Virus record (IMG/VR): IMGVR_UViG_3300020439_000005
Coordinates: 16,698 to 80,697 of that record
Direction: 5' to 3' (one strand)
DNA length: 64,000 nt
DNA from: a virus
Of the stretch, positions 43,026 through 52,071 are shown piece by piece (positions within the stretch are counted from its first letter, which is position 1; every line of letters begins with the position of its first letter). The notes beneath the pieces were generated by a model. That model saw only the letters and a program-made list of their open reading frames with translations. It searched no databases and had not been told where the DNA came from. The translations under genes and the position numbers were made by a program.

Positions 43026-45643
43026 GTAAACCACGTATCAAACGATTCGGTTCCTGTCCTGTTGATTGCTCTATCCCATGATGTACCCATGGCTCCTAGG
43101 ATTTGCTCAAAGGAGTTTGACTCTCCTATGTATTTGGCTAGGCTCGCCTCCCTATCGACTACAATATCGAAGTCGTCGGGGTTCTCTCCCCATTCAACCG
43201 CAACCCACCTGTTCTCCGGTAGTGGGTGCTTCGACTTTCTAGCAAGGTACAGACATGGCTTGTCTCCAATATCAAACTCGGTTCCCAAATATCGGTTCGA
43301 CCACATCGAAGCCTTGTGTGCCTGTGTTCCTTCTTTCTTCATACCCGACGGCTTTCCGTAGTGTGAGGAGGGAGTCTTGCTTTCATCGAGCAAGTTCTCG
43401 TTCCATGTTCTCAACAAATCATTCAACTTACTAGCGTCGCCTCCTTCTAAGATGCAAGCAAAGATAGCCTTCTGAATATCCTTGACTACCTGTGGAGTTG
43501 ATGACCTTCTAATCTCAACTCCTCTGAATCCGAAGTTATCATCGAAGTCAACGTATGCGTATCGCTTCTTTACTCCCCATTGGAAATATCGAGCGTAGTA
43601 CGCATCGGGCTTGATTCTGAAAAACTCATTCTTGTCGACATTCAGAGTTTCTTTCACGAAATCGTCGAAGGAATCATTCAACTCGTCGCAGAGTTGTAGA
43701 GCGAACGATTCGACGTCGCTCCGTAGGACGGGTGCTACTTTCCGTAAATCGGCAAGATTCGTGATACCAACTTTGCATGAATCAGTATCTTGATACAGAG
43801 TCTTGAATTGAACCTCCATTCCATTCCATTCTAGTGTTCGATTGTTAATGTAATTCTTATTCCAATCATTGTGTAGCCGAGCAACCTCTGTAATGTCTGA
43901 GCCTATTTCGGGGTCAGCCAAACGGAACGGGCGTCTCTTTGTCTTCTCAGTCATACCCGAGCCTAGTACGCCGTACCAACTATTCATGTTCTCTTTCATT
44001 ACACGCTGACGTCTATCCAAAGATAGGTATTCATCTGAACCATACTCAACGTCCTTCATGGCCCCACGTGTCGCCTCTCTCCCCTCTGCGAGGGTTCTGA
44101 GAACCCGAGGCATGATACCCTCCACGTCACGTCGATAGTATCGACCACTCGGAGTTATGGTCACGGGGAACGGGAATCCGTCGGGATAGTCCTTCGGGTC
44201 AATCTTAGTGTCCGGTGAGAAGTTGCCTGTTATCATAGCCGATGGGTATTCCATTGAGTTATCCACTTCAAAGGCACACTCGAATACACCTGTTGGTGCA
44301 TCCATCACGAAGCCTCCCGCTTCTATCGACCCTTCTATCTTAGAAGCAGTCAGAGATGCTGACGGCATGACCATGTTATCAGCCATGAGAAGGTGCCCCA
44401 TCATGTCCTCCACTAGCAACATATTGCTATGGCTATGGTGGAGAGTTGAGTTGTGATAAGCGGTCTTAGTGATATAGAACCGAAGGAGATTGAGTTTACT
44501 CATACAACGAGCGGCGCACACATTATCCCATGCGTTGTAAACTGCTAGCATTACGGGGTCACGTACCATTAGGTCTGTTATGCGTGTACGTGGGACTTTA
44601 CCATAGCCCAATGTCTGACCCGCCATCCATGCTAGGCTAGCGGCACCTGTTGTAGCGGCGGCACCTTGTACCTGTTCTGCGTATGCTATCTTCGTGTCGA
44701 AGTATGGCATGTACTTGAGATACCGCATATTCGGCCAAGCGGTGTCGGTTCGTGAAAGAGAAGAAGTGTGATTTTTCACGTTCATTCGTTTGCATCTGTT
44801 GATTACGTACGGGTGGTCGTAGCCTATTATGTTCTGACCGGCGATTACATCGGGGTCGTAATGCTTGATTCTATCATTGAACCACCACATCAACTGACGT
44901 TCTCTTTCTTCCTCGTCCTCGTCATCGAATACCTTGACTACAACCTTTGCAGGGTCGAGCGGGGGTATCGGCTCTGTGTGTTCAACAACTGACTCAAGGG
45001 CCTCCTGTGAGCCAAGGAATCGCTTTACTAGATTAGTAGCGGTAGGTACAGTCGTACCTATCTCATGTGTGTCTGTCTTCTCATCATAGATTGCGATAGA
45101 GACAATTGGTTCCGGTGCGTTCTCCATATCCAAAGAGTCGGCGGTCTCAATATCATAGTACAACAAATCAAGGTCGAAGTCATCGACAGTCGTGACCGAT
45201 GAATGAATGTCTTTGTACGATACTACGTAGGAACCGTCTTCTGCCTTACGCAGATTTCCCAACGGCACTCTGATGACTGCGGTCCACGAATACCACCAAC
45301 GAACCAAAGAACCCCATTTTGCATCTGCACAATAGTGAGGGAAGAAATGGTCTCTCACTTCTCGAATGTGGCTCGGTCGTTCGCATCTTACCTCGTACAA
45401 CTTCTTCCCTTCGATACTACGTATCTCCGTTGGTCGGATAGAAATGTGCTGAGAGATAAGTTCCTTGTCGAAGGTCGAATGTTCAGTCCAAAACTTAGGT
45501 ACGCAGTCGGTGACTTTCAGAATTACAGTTTCACCATCGGTTGTTTTGCCTCTGATTTCAGTCCACCATCTCTTAGGCTCCTCGACGGCTCTAACGCTCA
45601 CAACTAGAAGGTCATGCCATACTCTCACGGACGTACCCTCCAT
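43022..45643 (-). CDS. polB: Family B DNA polymerase
   Basis: An 873-aa replicative polymerase with all exonuclease and polymerase motifs. ExoI YYDIET lies near residue 164, ExoII QNIIGYDHPYV follows, and ExoIII YNAWDNV is present, so proofreading should be active. Polymerase motif A is EVDNSMEYPS near 463 (the usual SLYPS core altered but metal Asp and steric-gate Tyr kept), motif B is KENMNSWYG near 555 and motif C is YQDTDS near 618. The KKRYAY motif is also present. It belongs to the archaeal/viral nucleic-acid-primed group; no terminal-protein insertion is evident. Confidence 0.95.
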   Translation of the reverse strand: MEGTSVRVWHDLLVVSVRAVEEPKRWWTEIRGKTTDGETVILKVTDCVPKFWTEHSTFDKELISQHISIRPTEIRSIEGKKLYEVRCERPSHIREVRDHFFPHYCADAKWGSLVRWWYSWTAVIRVPLGNLRKAEDGSYVVSYKDIHSSVTTVDDFDLDLLYYDIETADSLDMENAPEPIVSIAIYDEKTDTHEIGTTVPTATNLVKRFLGSQEALESVVEHTEPIPPLDPAKVVVKVFDDEDEEERERQLMWWFNDRIKHYDPDVIAGQNIIGYDHPYVINRCKRMNVKNHTSSLSRTDTAWPNMRYLKYMPYFDTKIAYAEQVQGAAATTGAASLAWMAGQTLGYGKVPRTRITDLMVRDPVMLAVYNAWDNVCAARCMSKLNLLRFYITKTAYHNSTLHHSHSNMLLVEDMMGHLLMADNMVMPSASLTASKIEGSIEAGGFVMDAPTGVFECAFEVDNSMEYPSAMITGNFSPDTKIDPKDYPDGFPFPVTITPSGRYYRRDVEGIMPRVLRTLAEGREATRGAMKDVEYGSDEYLSLDRRQRVMKENMNSWYGVLGSGMTEKTKRRPFRLADPEIGSDITEVARLHNDWNKNYINNRTLEWNGMEVQFKTLYQDTDSCKVGITNLADLRKVAPVLRSDVESFALQLCDELNDSFDDFVKETLNVDKNEFFRIKPDAYYARYFQWGVKKRYAYVDFDDNFGFRGVEIRRSSTPQVVKDIQKAIFACILEGGDASKLNDLLRTWNENLLDESKTPSSHYGKPSGMKKEGTQAHKASMWSNRYLGTEFDIGDKPCLYLARKSKHPLPENRWVAVEWGENPDDFDIVVDREASLAKYIGESNSFEQILGAMGTSWDRAINRTGTESFDTWFT

Positions 45644-45942
45644 ATTGCTCCCCTGCTATTATCCTCCTTATCGAAGTGTCGCCGATGAGACTTTAGTATC
45701 TGAGATAGGGCCAATGGAGACCTAACGTGTAGGTTCTGAGTCACACCCAATCTCGGGCTTTTCCATTCATAGATAGGAGTCCCTTCAATTACCATGTTTT
45801 CCCACATGTTCCTCACCGTTGAGGGTCCGTGTTCTTTCAGCCATTCATAGATTAAGGGGACTAAATACTCGTTGCGTATCGCAGACTTCTGCATCCGAGA
45901 AAGGCCACTAAGCCAACTCTTTCTATTCCTTCGCCTCGTCAT
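45625..45942 (-). CDS. Small basic winged-helix-like protein
   Basis: A 105-aa basic protein. RNEYLVPLIYEWLKEHGPSTV followed by LSQILKSHRRHF reads like a winged helix. It is similar in layout to the 95-aa product at 48547-48834. It overlaps PolB by 19 nt and the MazG-like gene by 20 nt. Probable DNA-binding protein of the replication operon. Confidence 0.65.
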   Translation of the reverse strand: MTRRRNRKSWLSGLSRMQKSAIRNEYLVPLIYEWLKEHGPSTVRNMWENMVIEGTPIYEWKSPRLGVTQNLHVRSPLALSQILKSHRRHFDKEDNSRGAIWRVRP

Positions 45943-46156
45943 CTAATCGCCTTATGATTTGAGCGGACAGATAAATTACTAGGTCTAGGATTTCTTCTAG
46001 TCCCATCTCCGTCCATGAATCCGTTTTGGTTCCGTACTGTGTAGTATCGTCCTGTATTCTCATTCCGTGTCCGTATCTTTCTTGACCCACTATCATTCTC
46101 TCTTTGATAGTATCAAGTATTCTCTGATTGTCGTCTGTAAACTCTATGTCCGTCAT
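45923..46156 (-). CDS. MazG-like nucleotide pyrophosphohydrolase
   Basis: A 77-aa all-helical protein. ERMIVGQERYG, then EMGLEEILDLVIYLSAQII, gives the E-x2-E and downstream E/D arrangement of minimal MazG or dUTPase-like pyrophosphohydrolases. It would clean or adjust the nucleotide pool during replication. Small size fits the phage DUF550/MazG-like class. It overlaps the gene downstream. Confidence 0.65.
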   Translation of the reverse strand: MTDIEFTDDNQRILDTIKERMIVGQERYGHGMRIQDDTTQYGTKTDSWTEMGLEEILDLVIYLSAQIIRRLDDEAKE

Positions 46157-46157
46157 T

Positions 46158-47075
46158 TCATATCTCTCCGTGTAAATGTGCTAAGTAGCCCTGTTCGTCA
46201 AAGCCTTTCTTATCTAACTCAACTAACGTCATTCCGTAGTTGTCGATTTCTTCTCCTTCCCATTCGGATTTTTTTCCCAATGGAATATCTTTGAATGGTT
46301 TGTAATTAACATGGTGATGATGTCGATTGAATCTCCAAACGACTTTCGCTACATCGGGGTGCATGTCTTCTAACATCTTAGATTTCAGATAGGTTCCATC
46401 CTCAGAATAAAACTGTTCATGATTACCACCACCCATTCTTTGTGTAGTCACTTTGCCCTGTAAGAAGGCGTTGAATTGTAATGTAGCCCAACCGTCTTTC
46501 AAGACTCTCAAGCATAAGTCCGTATCTTCATTGTATCTCCCTCTCCACCGATAAGGAATATCGTTCCGAATGAAAAGGCATGAGTAAATCCGTGTGTTCT
46601 TGACGTACGGAGGCACACCGTCATTCGACTTAACAAATGAATAGTAGTTAGGTCCCGAGATTGCTATGTTGTCGTATCGAAGAACGAAATCCTCCATGGC
46701 TCTAAAGATTGTACCACTTGTGACTTCGGCTTTGATATTCTTATTGACTCTGTGAAAGGCATCCAAATTATCATCCATCACCCAATGATGAGAATATCCT
46801 CTTTCGATAGAATGGTCCCATGCAAAATTGCGAGCCGCTCCCGGTCCTATCCTTGGGTCGTCATCGTCCCAAAATACATCATATTCTTCATTGTATTTTT
46901 TGGGGGTGACTAGAATCTTATCGGGGTCGACCACCTTTGCATATTTTTCATACTCATGTTCTTCGACGATAAGGTGAAATGGAATCCTGTTCAGTTCCAA
47001 AGCCTTCACGGTGAGGCGACGTCGTTCATCCCAACGACCTTTTGAGACGACGTAAATTGGGAAGTTAGGATTCAT
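46158..47075 (-). CDS. TAGT-type glycosyltransferase
   Basis: A 305-aa GT-A fold enzyme. YVVSKGRWDERRRLTVKALE at the N-terminus, GPGAARNFAWDHS near 78, HWVMDDN at 97-103 (metal-binding DxD-like) and RYNEDTDLCLRVLKDGW near 180 match TET/JBP-associated glycosyltransferases and related phage proteins, known or suspected to glycosylate modified DNA bases. No TET/JBP oxygenase or hydroxymethyltransferase is present in this window. It lies in the replication operon between MazG-like and RFC genes, which supports a DNA target. Confidence 0.75.
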   Translation of the reverse strand: MNPNFPIYVVSKGRWDERRRLTVKALELNRIPFHLIVEEHEYEKYAKVVDPDKILVTPKKYNEEYDVFWDDDDPRIGPGAARNFAWDHSIERGYSHHWVMDDNLDAFHRVNKNIKAEVTSGTIFRAMEDFVLRYDNIAISGPNYYSFVKSNDGVPPYVKNTRIYSCLFIRNDIPYRWRGRYNEDTDLCLRVLKDGWATLQFNAFLQGKVTTQRMGGGNHEQFYSEDGTYLKSKMLEDMHPDVAKVVWRFNRHHHHVNYKPFKDIPLGKKSEWEGEEIDNYGMTLVELDKKGFDEQGYLAHLHGEI

Positions 47076-47304
47076 CTATCCATCTCCTTACATACGGTTT
47101 GATATGTGGCTTGTATGGGAACCACATACTCTTTGTTTTAGGAGTCAATTTTTGTCCTACTAATTCAGCAAACAACATCAAGTCCTCCTCTGTCTCGAAT
47201 CGAATGTTAATCATAGAGAAAGGCTCTTTTTTGGGTTGGTCAAACTCCGGCATACCTTTCCATTCTTCGCTAGGTGTTCCCTCTGTTATTTCTTCGTCCG
47301 TCAT
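47065..47304 (-). CDS. Small conserved phage protein next to TAGT
   Basis: A 79-aa protein. The segment SMINIRFETEEDLMLFAELV followed by KTKSMWFPYKP is a motif I recognise from many phage proteins encoded beside ParB-like or DNA-modification genes. It overlaps the glycosyltransferase gene by 11 nt. No activity is known; a helper role in base modification is a guess. Confidence 0.65.
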   Translation of the reverse strand: MTDEEITEGTPSEEWKGMPEFDQPKKEPFSMINIRFETEEDLMLFAELVGQKLTPKTKSMWFPYKPHIKPYVRRWIDES

Positions 47305-47507
47305 TCTAAACTCTCCTTTTGTATTGTTGACCTGTCGGCCCGACAGATGATGTGTTCATCAGAGTCAGTCTTGACTACTGTGATGCCTCCGTATGTCTTG
47401 TCGTCAACGGCGGCGATAAGGACACCCTCAAAGTGTTGGTCCTCGGGCCAATTACTAAGGGTCACTTTCACTCTTTCACCTATCCATTTTCTCATCCAAA
47501 CTGCCAT
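47301..47507 (-). CDS. Small beta-barrel-like hypothetical protein
   Basis: A 68-aa protein. GERVKVTLSNWPEDQHFEGVL and the strands that follow suggest an SH3/Sm-like barrel, a common RNA- or protein-binding fold. It is coupled by overlap to the gene downstream and lies 4 nt after RFC. Fold call is by eye only. Confidence 0.6.
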   Translation of the reverse strand: MAVWMRKWIGERVKVTLSNWPEDQHFEGVLIAAVDDKTYGGITVVKTDSDEHIICRADRSTIQKESLE

Positions 47508-47511
47508 AATC

Positions 47512-48522
47512 TCACAACGTCAATTCCCTCACAAAGCACTTCAACGCAAGTGTGGGGTCTTGACTGACGGAGACATGGTGTAAAGCGTTGCCTATCCCAA
47601 CCAACAGTCGATGTCGCAATTGCTCGGGCATGCCCGTCTCGGCAGTAGTGAGTCTGTAAAATGAAATCAGAATATCAGAGGCCATCATACCTCTCGCTAT
47701 CTGTTTGTCTATCAAGGCGTCTATCTCTCTATACGCACGTAGCGGGTCAGAAGACTTGCGAGCCTTCGCAACCATGGCTAGGATTTTTCTTGATTCTTTA
47801 GGGGACGTCTGTTGTGATACTTCTTCGACGTCATTTTTGACGACTTTACCCGGCACAAGACAGACGACTTGAAGGAGATTCGTAGCCTTACGTAGTGAAC
47901 CGTTGCTAATCTCGACCAATTTTTCGATTGCATCGTCATCAAACTTCACATCTCTAGCAGTTGCGTAGGTCTTGATTACACCCGAGATTATGTCGGAACT
48001 GATTGGTTGGAATCGAGCCATGCTGAAAGCACATCGGTCTTGAATAGGCTCTATGATTTTGTGAGGATAATTACATGATAGAATGAAGACGGTCGATGTG
48101 TACCTCTCCATGGTTCTCCGAAGTGCCGCCTGTGCATCCGGTGTGAGATTGTCTGCCTCGTCAAGGAAAACAACATTGAATGGTATGGGCCGCTCGGTTC
48201 CATCGTCGGTACTAAAGGAGCCGATGACGCCACGGGATGCAAACTCCTTCACCTTACTACGTATCACCGAGATGCTTCGTTCATCAGAAGCATTGAGTTC
48301 CAACCAATTCTCTTTCCACGATTCACCGAAGGCTGACCGCATTAGTGCTAACGCAGTTGACGTCTTGCCTACTCCCGGTGGACCTGCGAACATCATGTGA
48401 GGCCAATTGTAGTCAGTCCCACTATGAAGTCGAGAGACCATTATTTTCAGACGGTTGACGATGTGGTCTTGACCAACTACTTCGTCTAAGGTCAATGGTC
48501 GTATGTCTTCGCTCCAACCCAT
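47512..48522 (-). CDS. rfcS: Replication factor C small subunit
   Basis: A 336-aa clamp-loader ATPase of archaeal type. Motifs: [10 protein letters not shown] near residue 12, Walker [13 protein letters not shown] near 48, LNASDERS near 78, Walker [12 protein letters not shown] near 120, [16 protein letters not shown] near 152 (SRC motif as DRC, with the Arg finger kept) and a helical collar. It loads the sliding clamp for PolB. The gene opens the long replication operon behind a class B promoter. Confidence 0.93.
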   Translation of the reverse strand: MGWSEDIRPLTLDEVVGQDHIVNRLKIMVSRLHSGTDYNWPHMMFAGPPGVGKTSTALALMRSAFGESWKENWLELNASDERSISVIRSKVKEFASRGVIGSFSTDDGTERPIPFNVVFLDEADNLTPDAQAALRRTMERYTSTVFILSCNYPHKIIEPIQDRCAFSMARFQPISSDIISGVIKTYATARDVKFDDDAIEKLVEISNGSLRKATNLLQVVCLVPGKVVKNDVEEVSQQTSPKESRKILAMVAKARKSSDPLRAYREIDALIDKQIARGMMASDILISFYRLTTAETGMPEQLRHRLLVGIGNALHHVSVSQDPTLALKCFVRELTL

Positions 48523-48539
48523 GTAGAATAGTTCGGTAG

Positions 48540-48556
48540 CCCACCCTTATGAAGGG
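48540..48556 (-). promoter_or_regulatory. Class B promoter of replication operon
   Basis: CTTCATAAGGGTGGGC on the minus strand, 30 nt before the RFC ATG. It overlaps the 3' end of the gene upstream. Confidence 0.7.
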
Positions 48557-48834
48557 ACTACGTCATAGCATGGTTTGTTGATTAGAGAGTCATGCACTCC
48601 AACTACTCCCCATACACTAGAATTACGCCTCGACAAAACCTGCCTCTGATTGATTACTAGGAAGCGTCCGTCCTTTACTAGAAGATTCGATAACTCGTTT
48701 CTAGTTGGGAAGTTGCGGTACCTTTCTCCTTTGTGATTACGAACCTCAGAGACTAGAGTTGCAGAAGCCTTCGGTCCATGTTGCATGAGATATTTGAAAA
48801 CCGCATTGATTTCATGGCGGTGCTTCTTTCTCAT
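48547..48834 (-). CDS. Small winged-helix-like protein
   Basis: 95 aa from the ATG at 48834 that overlaps the stop of the mini zinc protein (ATGA). HEINAVFKYLMQHGPKASATLV then NELSNLLVKDGRF and a beta wing (VINQRQVLSRRNSSVWGVV) suggest a winged helix. Comparable to the 105-aa protein at 45625. Likely DNA-binding. Confidence 0.65.
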   Translation of the reverse strand: MRKKHRHEINAVFKYLMQHGPKASATLVSEVRNHKGERYRNFPTRNELSNLLVKDGRFLVINQRQVLSRRNSSVWGVVGVHDSLINKPCYDVVPS

Positions 48835-48989
48835 AGCCGTCCCTTCTTCGCTCGTTGTACTCTTTTCCATTTCAGATAGCATTTACCACAACGAGGGTTT
48901 GTAGTGTACCCACTCGTACTATGCGAGTTGCGGGTATTGATAACTTCGTTGCAGTCAAGACACAGTAAACCGTCAGCCCTACTCGGCAT
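48831..48989 (-). CDS. Mini zinc-ribbon protein (52 aa)
   Basis: A short gene read directly from the sequence. It encodes 52 aa with CLDC at residues 10-13 and CGKC at 34-37 and a basic C-terminus (YLKWKRVQRAKKGRL). It overlaps the gene upstream by 11 nt and the one downstream by 4 nt, so it is embedded in a tightly packed operon. Probably binds nucleic acid. Confidence 0.7.
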   Translation of the reverse strand: MPSRADGLLCLDCNEVINTRNSHSTSGYTTNPRCGKCYLKWKRVQRAKKGRL

Positions 48990-49233
48990 GGGTCTTCGGG
49001 TCTCCTTCGTCCACTTGAATGTGTTGATGAAGAATGTTCATGAACTCGTCCTGTTCGACTGCACCAATGGTAAAGTCGAATACAACGGGGTTAGGATTTT
49101 CTTCTCCGTCGGTCCCTTCTTTCACGACTATAATGTCGCTTTCGTTCGTGTTAGCCATTAACCATTCTATTACGGACTTTGAAGTCCAAAAGGTCATGGC
49201 ATTTGCGTCTTTCAATGTACTGTCGTCAGTCAT
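48979..49233 (-). CDS. Hypothetical acidic protein
   Basis: 84 aa from the ATG at 49233, chosen because GGAG lies about 10 nt upstream; a TTG at 49251 would overlap the previous stop. It is acidic, with FWTSKSVIEWLMANTNESDII near the N-terminus. No recognised domain. Part of the SprT-like operon. Confidence 0.6.
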   Translation of the reverse strand: MTDDSTLKDANAMTFWTSKSVIEWLMANTNESDIIVVKEGTDGEENPNPVVFDFTIGAVEQDEFMNILHQHIQVDEGDPKTHAE

Positions 49234-49247
49234 AGTATCGACTCCGC

Positions 49248-49715
49248 TCAAGCGAACGGGTCTCTCTTGATTGCGTCCATGCGAGCGGCTCTTTCTTCTC
49301 TGCGAGCGTCTCTAGCCTTCTTCGCTTCGTTGCGTACTAGATATGCCTCCCATTTGCCGGTGCCCCATGCAACAGATTCAGCCACGATGGTTTCTATTAG
49401 AGAGTCGTCGGGTCCGTTGATGAAGATTCTCCACTCAAAGCCCCTGTGCGTATATGCGACGTCGTCCACGTCATTACCTGCGCTCTTGACTTTGTCTTTG
49501 ATATTGTCCCAAACCTCGCCCTTGACCCAAATGGTCGCAGGTGTGCCTAGTCCACCATAGATAGCGGCTATGTTCTGATGAGAGTCCTCATTCATGCGTA
49601 CGGCCATATAGTTGACTGCACCTGCGCTCCTCTCATGGACGGTACAACCGTACTCCTCAAACTTCTCGGCAATTTCGTTCTGTGTCTCGGCTTTCATAGC
49701 GTTCATGTCGCTCAT
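49248..49715 (-). CDS. Hypothetical protein
   Basis: 155 aa from the ATG at 49715, which overlaps the SprT-like stop (ATGA). A mixed alpha/beta body (NIAAIYGGLGTPATIWVKGE) is followed by a highly basic helix (KKARDARREERAARMD). A class B box lies about 31 nt upstream, inside the preceding gene, so it can be transcribed separately. Function unknown. Confidence 0.7.
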   Translation of the reverse strand: MSDMNAMKAETQNEIAEKFEEYGCTVHERSAGAVNYMAVRMNEDSHQNIAAIYGGLGTPATIWVKGEVWDNIKDKVKSAGNDVDDVAYTHRGFEWRIFINGPDDSLIETIVAESVAWGTGKWEAYLVRNEAKKARDARREERAARMDAIKRDPFA

Positions 49716-50374
49716 GAGCCTATGACGGAATCCCCACCTATATGAAAGGTGTAGTCTTGTGACCAATTACCGTTATTAAACTCAATACAACATTTACGAC
49801 ATGCTGAGTTGGGCGACGGTCGTCGATTTCGTCGTACAGTACGATTACAATTCTTGCATGTAAGGAGATACTCACCTTCACTTGAGTTGAGATGAGCCGA
49901 GAACAGTTTGGTCTGCTCTTTGTACGACTCGAAGGACGTCCATCCCTGCTCCTCAGCGTCGAAGATTTGGTTATGTGCGTTATGTGGTCCAACCACCCAA
50001 TGAACCAACTCATGATGTATTAGTCCCTTGAGCAACATTGGGTCCTCCCAACCAAAGGCGTACGGGTGTAAATGTATAGTGGAGCGACCACCGTATGCGG
50101 GTGTCTCAATCCTCGCTTGAATAACTTGATTGTCGGCGTCGAGATAGACCCAATCAAACTCGGTTGGGTGTACGGGTGTTTTCCATTCCCGCTCGTTGAT
50201 TACTTCATAGAACAGTTTGTGAACTGAATCCATGTCCTCGCTATTCAATCTGCCGTGATACAAATTGTGTCTCCCCTGCGGTGGATGCGGAATGTTAGAT
50301 TCGGGTTCATTATACAGAGGGTCTGTACAAGACTGCCTATTTCGCTCGGGTTCCCTGTGAGGCTCAGTTCCCAT
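49712..50374 (-). CDS. SprT-like metalloprotease
   Basis: A 220-aa protein. LIHHELVHWVVG near residue 120 holds the HExxH zinc site, followed by a downstream His (GPHNAHNQIFD) as third ligand. The C-terminal CKNCNRTVRRN and CRKCC form a zinc ribbon. This matches SprT/Spartan proteases, which degrade proteins crosslinked to DNA. The N-terminal 35 residues are disordered. A class B box lies upstream (50421). Confidence 0.8.
   Translation of the reverse strand: MGTEPHREPERNRQSCTDPLYNEPESNIPHPPQGRHNLYHGRLNSEDMDSVHKLFYEVINEREWKTPVHPTEFDWVYLDADNQVIQARIETPAYGGRSTIHLHPYAFGWEDPMLLKGLIHHELVHWVVGPHNAHNQIFDAEEQGWTSFESYKEQTKLFSAHLNSSEGEYLLTCKNCNRTVRRNRRPSPNSACRKCCIEFNNGNWSQDYTFHIGGDSVIGS
49731..49750 (-). 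promoter_or_regulatory. Class B promoter
   Basis: CTTTCATATAGGTGGGGA on the minus strand, about 31 nt before the ATG at 49715, within the 3' end of the SprT-like gene. Confidence 0.65.
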
Positions 50375-50420
50375 ATCCTGTTGTCCTCCATGAAGCGTGT
50401 TGTACGCTAGATGGTTCTTT

Positions 50421-50438
50421 ACCCCACCTATCTAAAGG
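50421..50438 (-). promoter_or_regulatory. Class B-like promoter
   Basis: CTTTAGATAGGTGGGGT on the minus strand before the SprT-like gene. The start codon is about 60 nt away, farther than usual. Confidence 0.45.
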
Positions 50439-50449
50439 ACGGTATGTGA

Positions 50450-51511
50450 CTAATGAGTGTGGAACCTTCTCAGTTGGTCGAAGCCCTTTCGATAATACTT
50501 AGAATACTGAGACCTTCCCGATTTGTGATAGCCCTTCTTAACCCTCGTAGTTGGTCGAGGAAAACTAATACCTTGACTCTCCATGTAGTCTAGCAAGTTG
50601 TTAAACTCATGTCGAGCCTCATTAGCGTCTAGCGTCCATGAGAACTTCGGGTTCGGTGGGTCTCCACGTACCTTCTCCCATTGTCTGAATGCCCTTCGGA
50701 TTGGTGATGAATTAGTCTTGTACTGCAACGGTCGTGTGTTGGCGTGTCGCCTACTTGTCGGTTCGTTAGAGGTTTTCATGTCCTCCGGTACTATTTCGCA
50801 GAATATGTGTAGGTTCTCCCACGCCCACTCAAGCCATAGTTCGACTTGAGCGTCTCGCTCTCTAGCCCATACTGAACTACTCGACGCCGACCAAAACTCA
50901 GCGTCCGTCTCATAGTCCTCTCGGTTGATTACAGTCTCGGGGTCGACTCTGACGTCGGTGGGCTCCGCCAACCAACGGGGACGATGTCGCTTAGTCCATG
51001 TCTTACTAGGCGTGTGTGTAGTATTGTCGACTTTGTGAATGTAGTAGTTGCGATAGGCAGTCAAGGAGTCGGGGTGTTTGCACTCGTCCGGCATGGCTTG
51101 AGCGAAGGGCGTCCGTCCAATGTCGGGGAAGAACTTTGAGAAGCCGCCCTTGAAGATGCGGACCAACTCGTCATGGCATGCGTGTGTTTTGCCGAACCTG
51201 TATTCGTACTCTCTGCATAGTGCTATGCCTAGGTCCACGGTGTACTCGAAGTTCTGCCTTGACTCTCTCGCCCACACGGTACACGGATGGTTGAGATGAG
51301 TCGACTTGTACGGCTTGCCTTCTTTGGTCCATGGTAGCATGGGCTTCAATGCCTCGTCGTCCCATTCTATGCTAGGCCAACGTATAGGGATTTGATGTCT
51401 GAGATTAGTAGCAACGATTTGCGTCAGTTCCAATGGCATTTTGATTACGTGGGCGTCCGAGTGATACTTGGCAGATTTTTCTATGTTGTCGTCTAGCACA
51501 AAGATGTTCAT
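50450..51511 (-). CDS. Phage-type conserved protein of unknown function
   Basis: 353 aa from the ATG at 51511 (MNIFVLDDNIEKSA). The N-terminal 190 residues are a family I recognise from tailed phages: SAKYHSDAHVIKMPLELTQI, HPCTVWARESRQNFEYT, FGKTHACHDELVR, TPFAQAMPDECK and YRNYYIHK. Conserved His, Glu and Arg suggest an enzyme, but its activity is unknown to me. The remainder is basic and variable. The start is set by a TATA box with GGTGGGG about 26 nt upstream. Confidence 0.75.
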   Translation of the reverse strand: MNIFVLDDNIEKSAKYHSDAHVIKMPLELTQIVATNLRHQIPIRWPSIEWDDEALKPMLPWTKEGKPYKSTHLNHPCTVWARESRQNFEYTVDLGIALCREYEYRFGKTHACHDELVRIFKGGFSKFFPDIGRTPFAQAMPDECKHPDSLTAYRNYYIHKVDNTTHTPSKTWTKRHRPRWLAEPTDVRVDPETVINREDYETDAEFWSASSSSVWARERDAQVELWLEWAWENLHIFCEIVPEDMKTSNEPTSRRHANTRPLQYKTNSSPIRRAFRQWEKVRGDPPNPKFSWTLDANEARHEFNNLLDYMESQGISFPRPTTRVKKGYHKSGRSQYSKYYRKGFDQLRRFHTH

Positions 51512-51524
51512 GACCTTCGGACGA

Positions 51525-51544
51525 ACCCCACCGATATATAACTT
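51525..51544 (-). promoter_or_regulatory. Class B-like promoter with strong TATA box
   Basis: GTTATATATCGGTGGGG on the minus strand, about 26-30 nt before the ATG at 51511. Confidence 0.65.
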
Positions 51545-51565
51545 TCTTATCATATACCACCCCAA

Positions 51566-52050
51566 TTTAATTCCGCATTAATTCAAAGGAAAAAAATCGA
51601 CTTTTTTTCGGTTCAAAACCCAATCTCACAAAACATGGGGGAGGGGTGTTCCGAGATGGTGAAAGAAATGGTGTGAATTAACGCCGAATTAAATCCGAGT
51701 AAAAACGTGGTACTACGCACTTCCGTATTTAACTGTTGAAATTAATTCCGTTTGCTGAGAGAGCATTACCACACACACACACCTTTTCCCCCTTGTGTGT
51801 GTGTCCCCCCATAACCTTCCAAAATCATTTAATTAATTTCTAAAATAGTAATAATAGTATAGTATATAGTAGTAATATCACAATGGAGATAAGGCAAACT
51901 CGCACGTAGCGTCCGAAAACAGTATGCGGTGAAAATAGGGTCTCAATATGGTGCTGACCAACCATAGGGGAGGGGTTGAGGGGGGTTTTCTTGTGTGGCA
52001 TGGTCAGAATATCGGCTAAACTATCAGAAATAAGGCCTATATGACCGACA
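51566..52050. other. AT-rich intergenic region, origin candidate
   Basis: A gap of about 0.5 kb where leftward and rightward transcription diverge, with no gene. It contains several AATTAA/TTAATTCCG repeats (about 51567-51585, 51675-51700, 51740-51750, 51825-51840), an A/T-only tract around 51840-51880, and an inverted repeat of (AC)n and (GT)n at 51769-51804 around a pyrimidine loop. This composition fits a replication origin or a control region; neither is proven. Confidence 0.5.
51769..51804. repeat. (AC)n/(GT)n inverted repeat
   Basis: An ACACACACAC run and a GTGTGTGTGT run flank CCTTTTCCCCCTT, able to form a hairpin or cruciform of about 10 bp. A GT run also occurs at 68-79 near the left edge. 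Confidence 0.8.
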
Positions 52051-52066
52051 TGTTATATACTAAAGG
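52051..52066 (+). promoter_or_regulatory. Promoter of the rightward operon
   Basis: TGTTATATACTAAAGG, with the TATA about 31 nt before the ATG at 52085. A weaker CCTATATGAC box lies 15 nt further upstream. Confidence 0.6.
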
Positions 52067-52071
52067 CCCCG

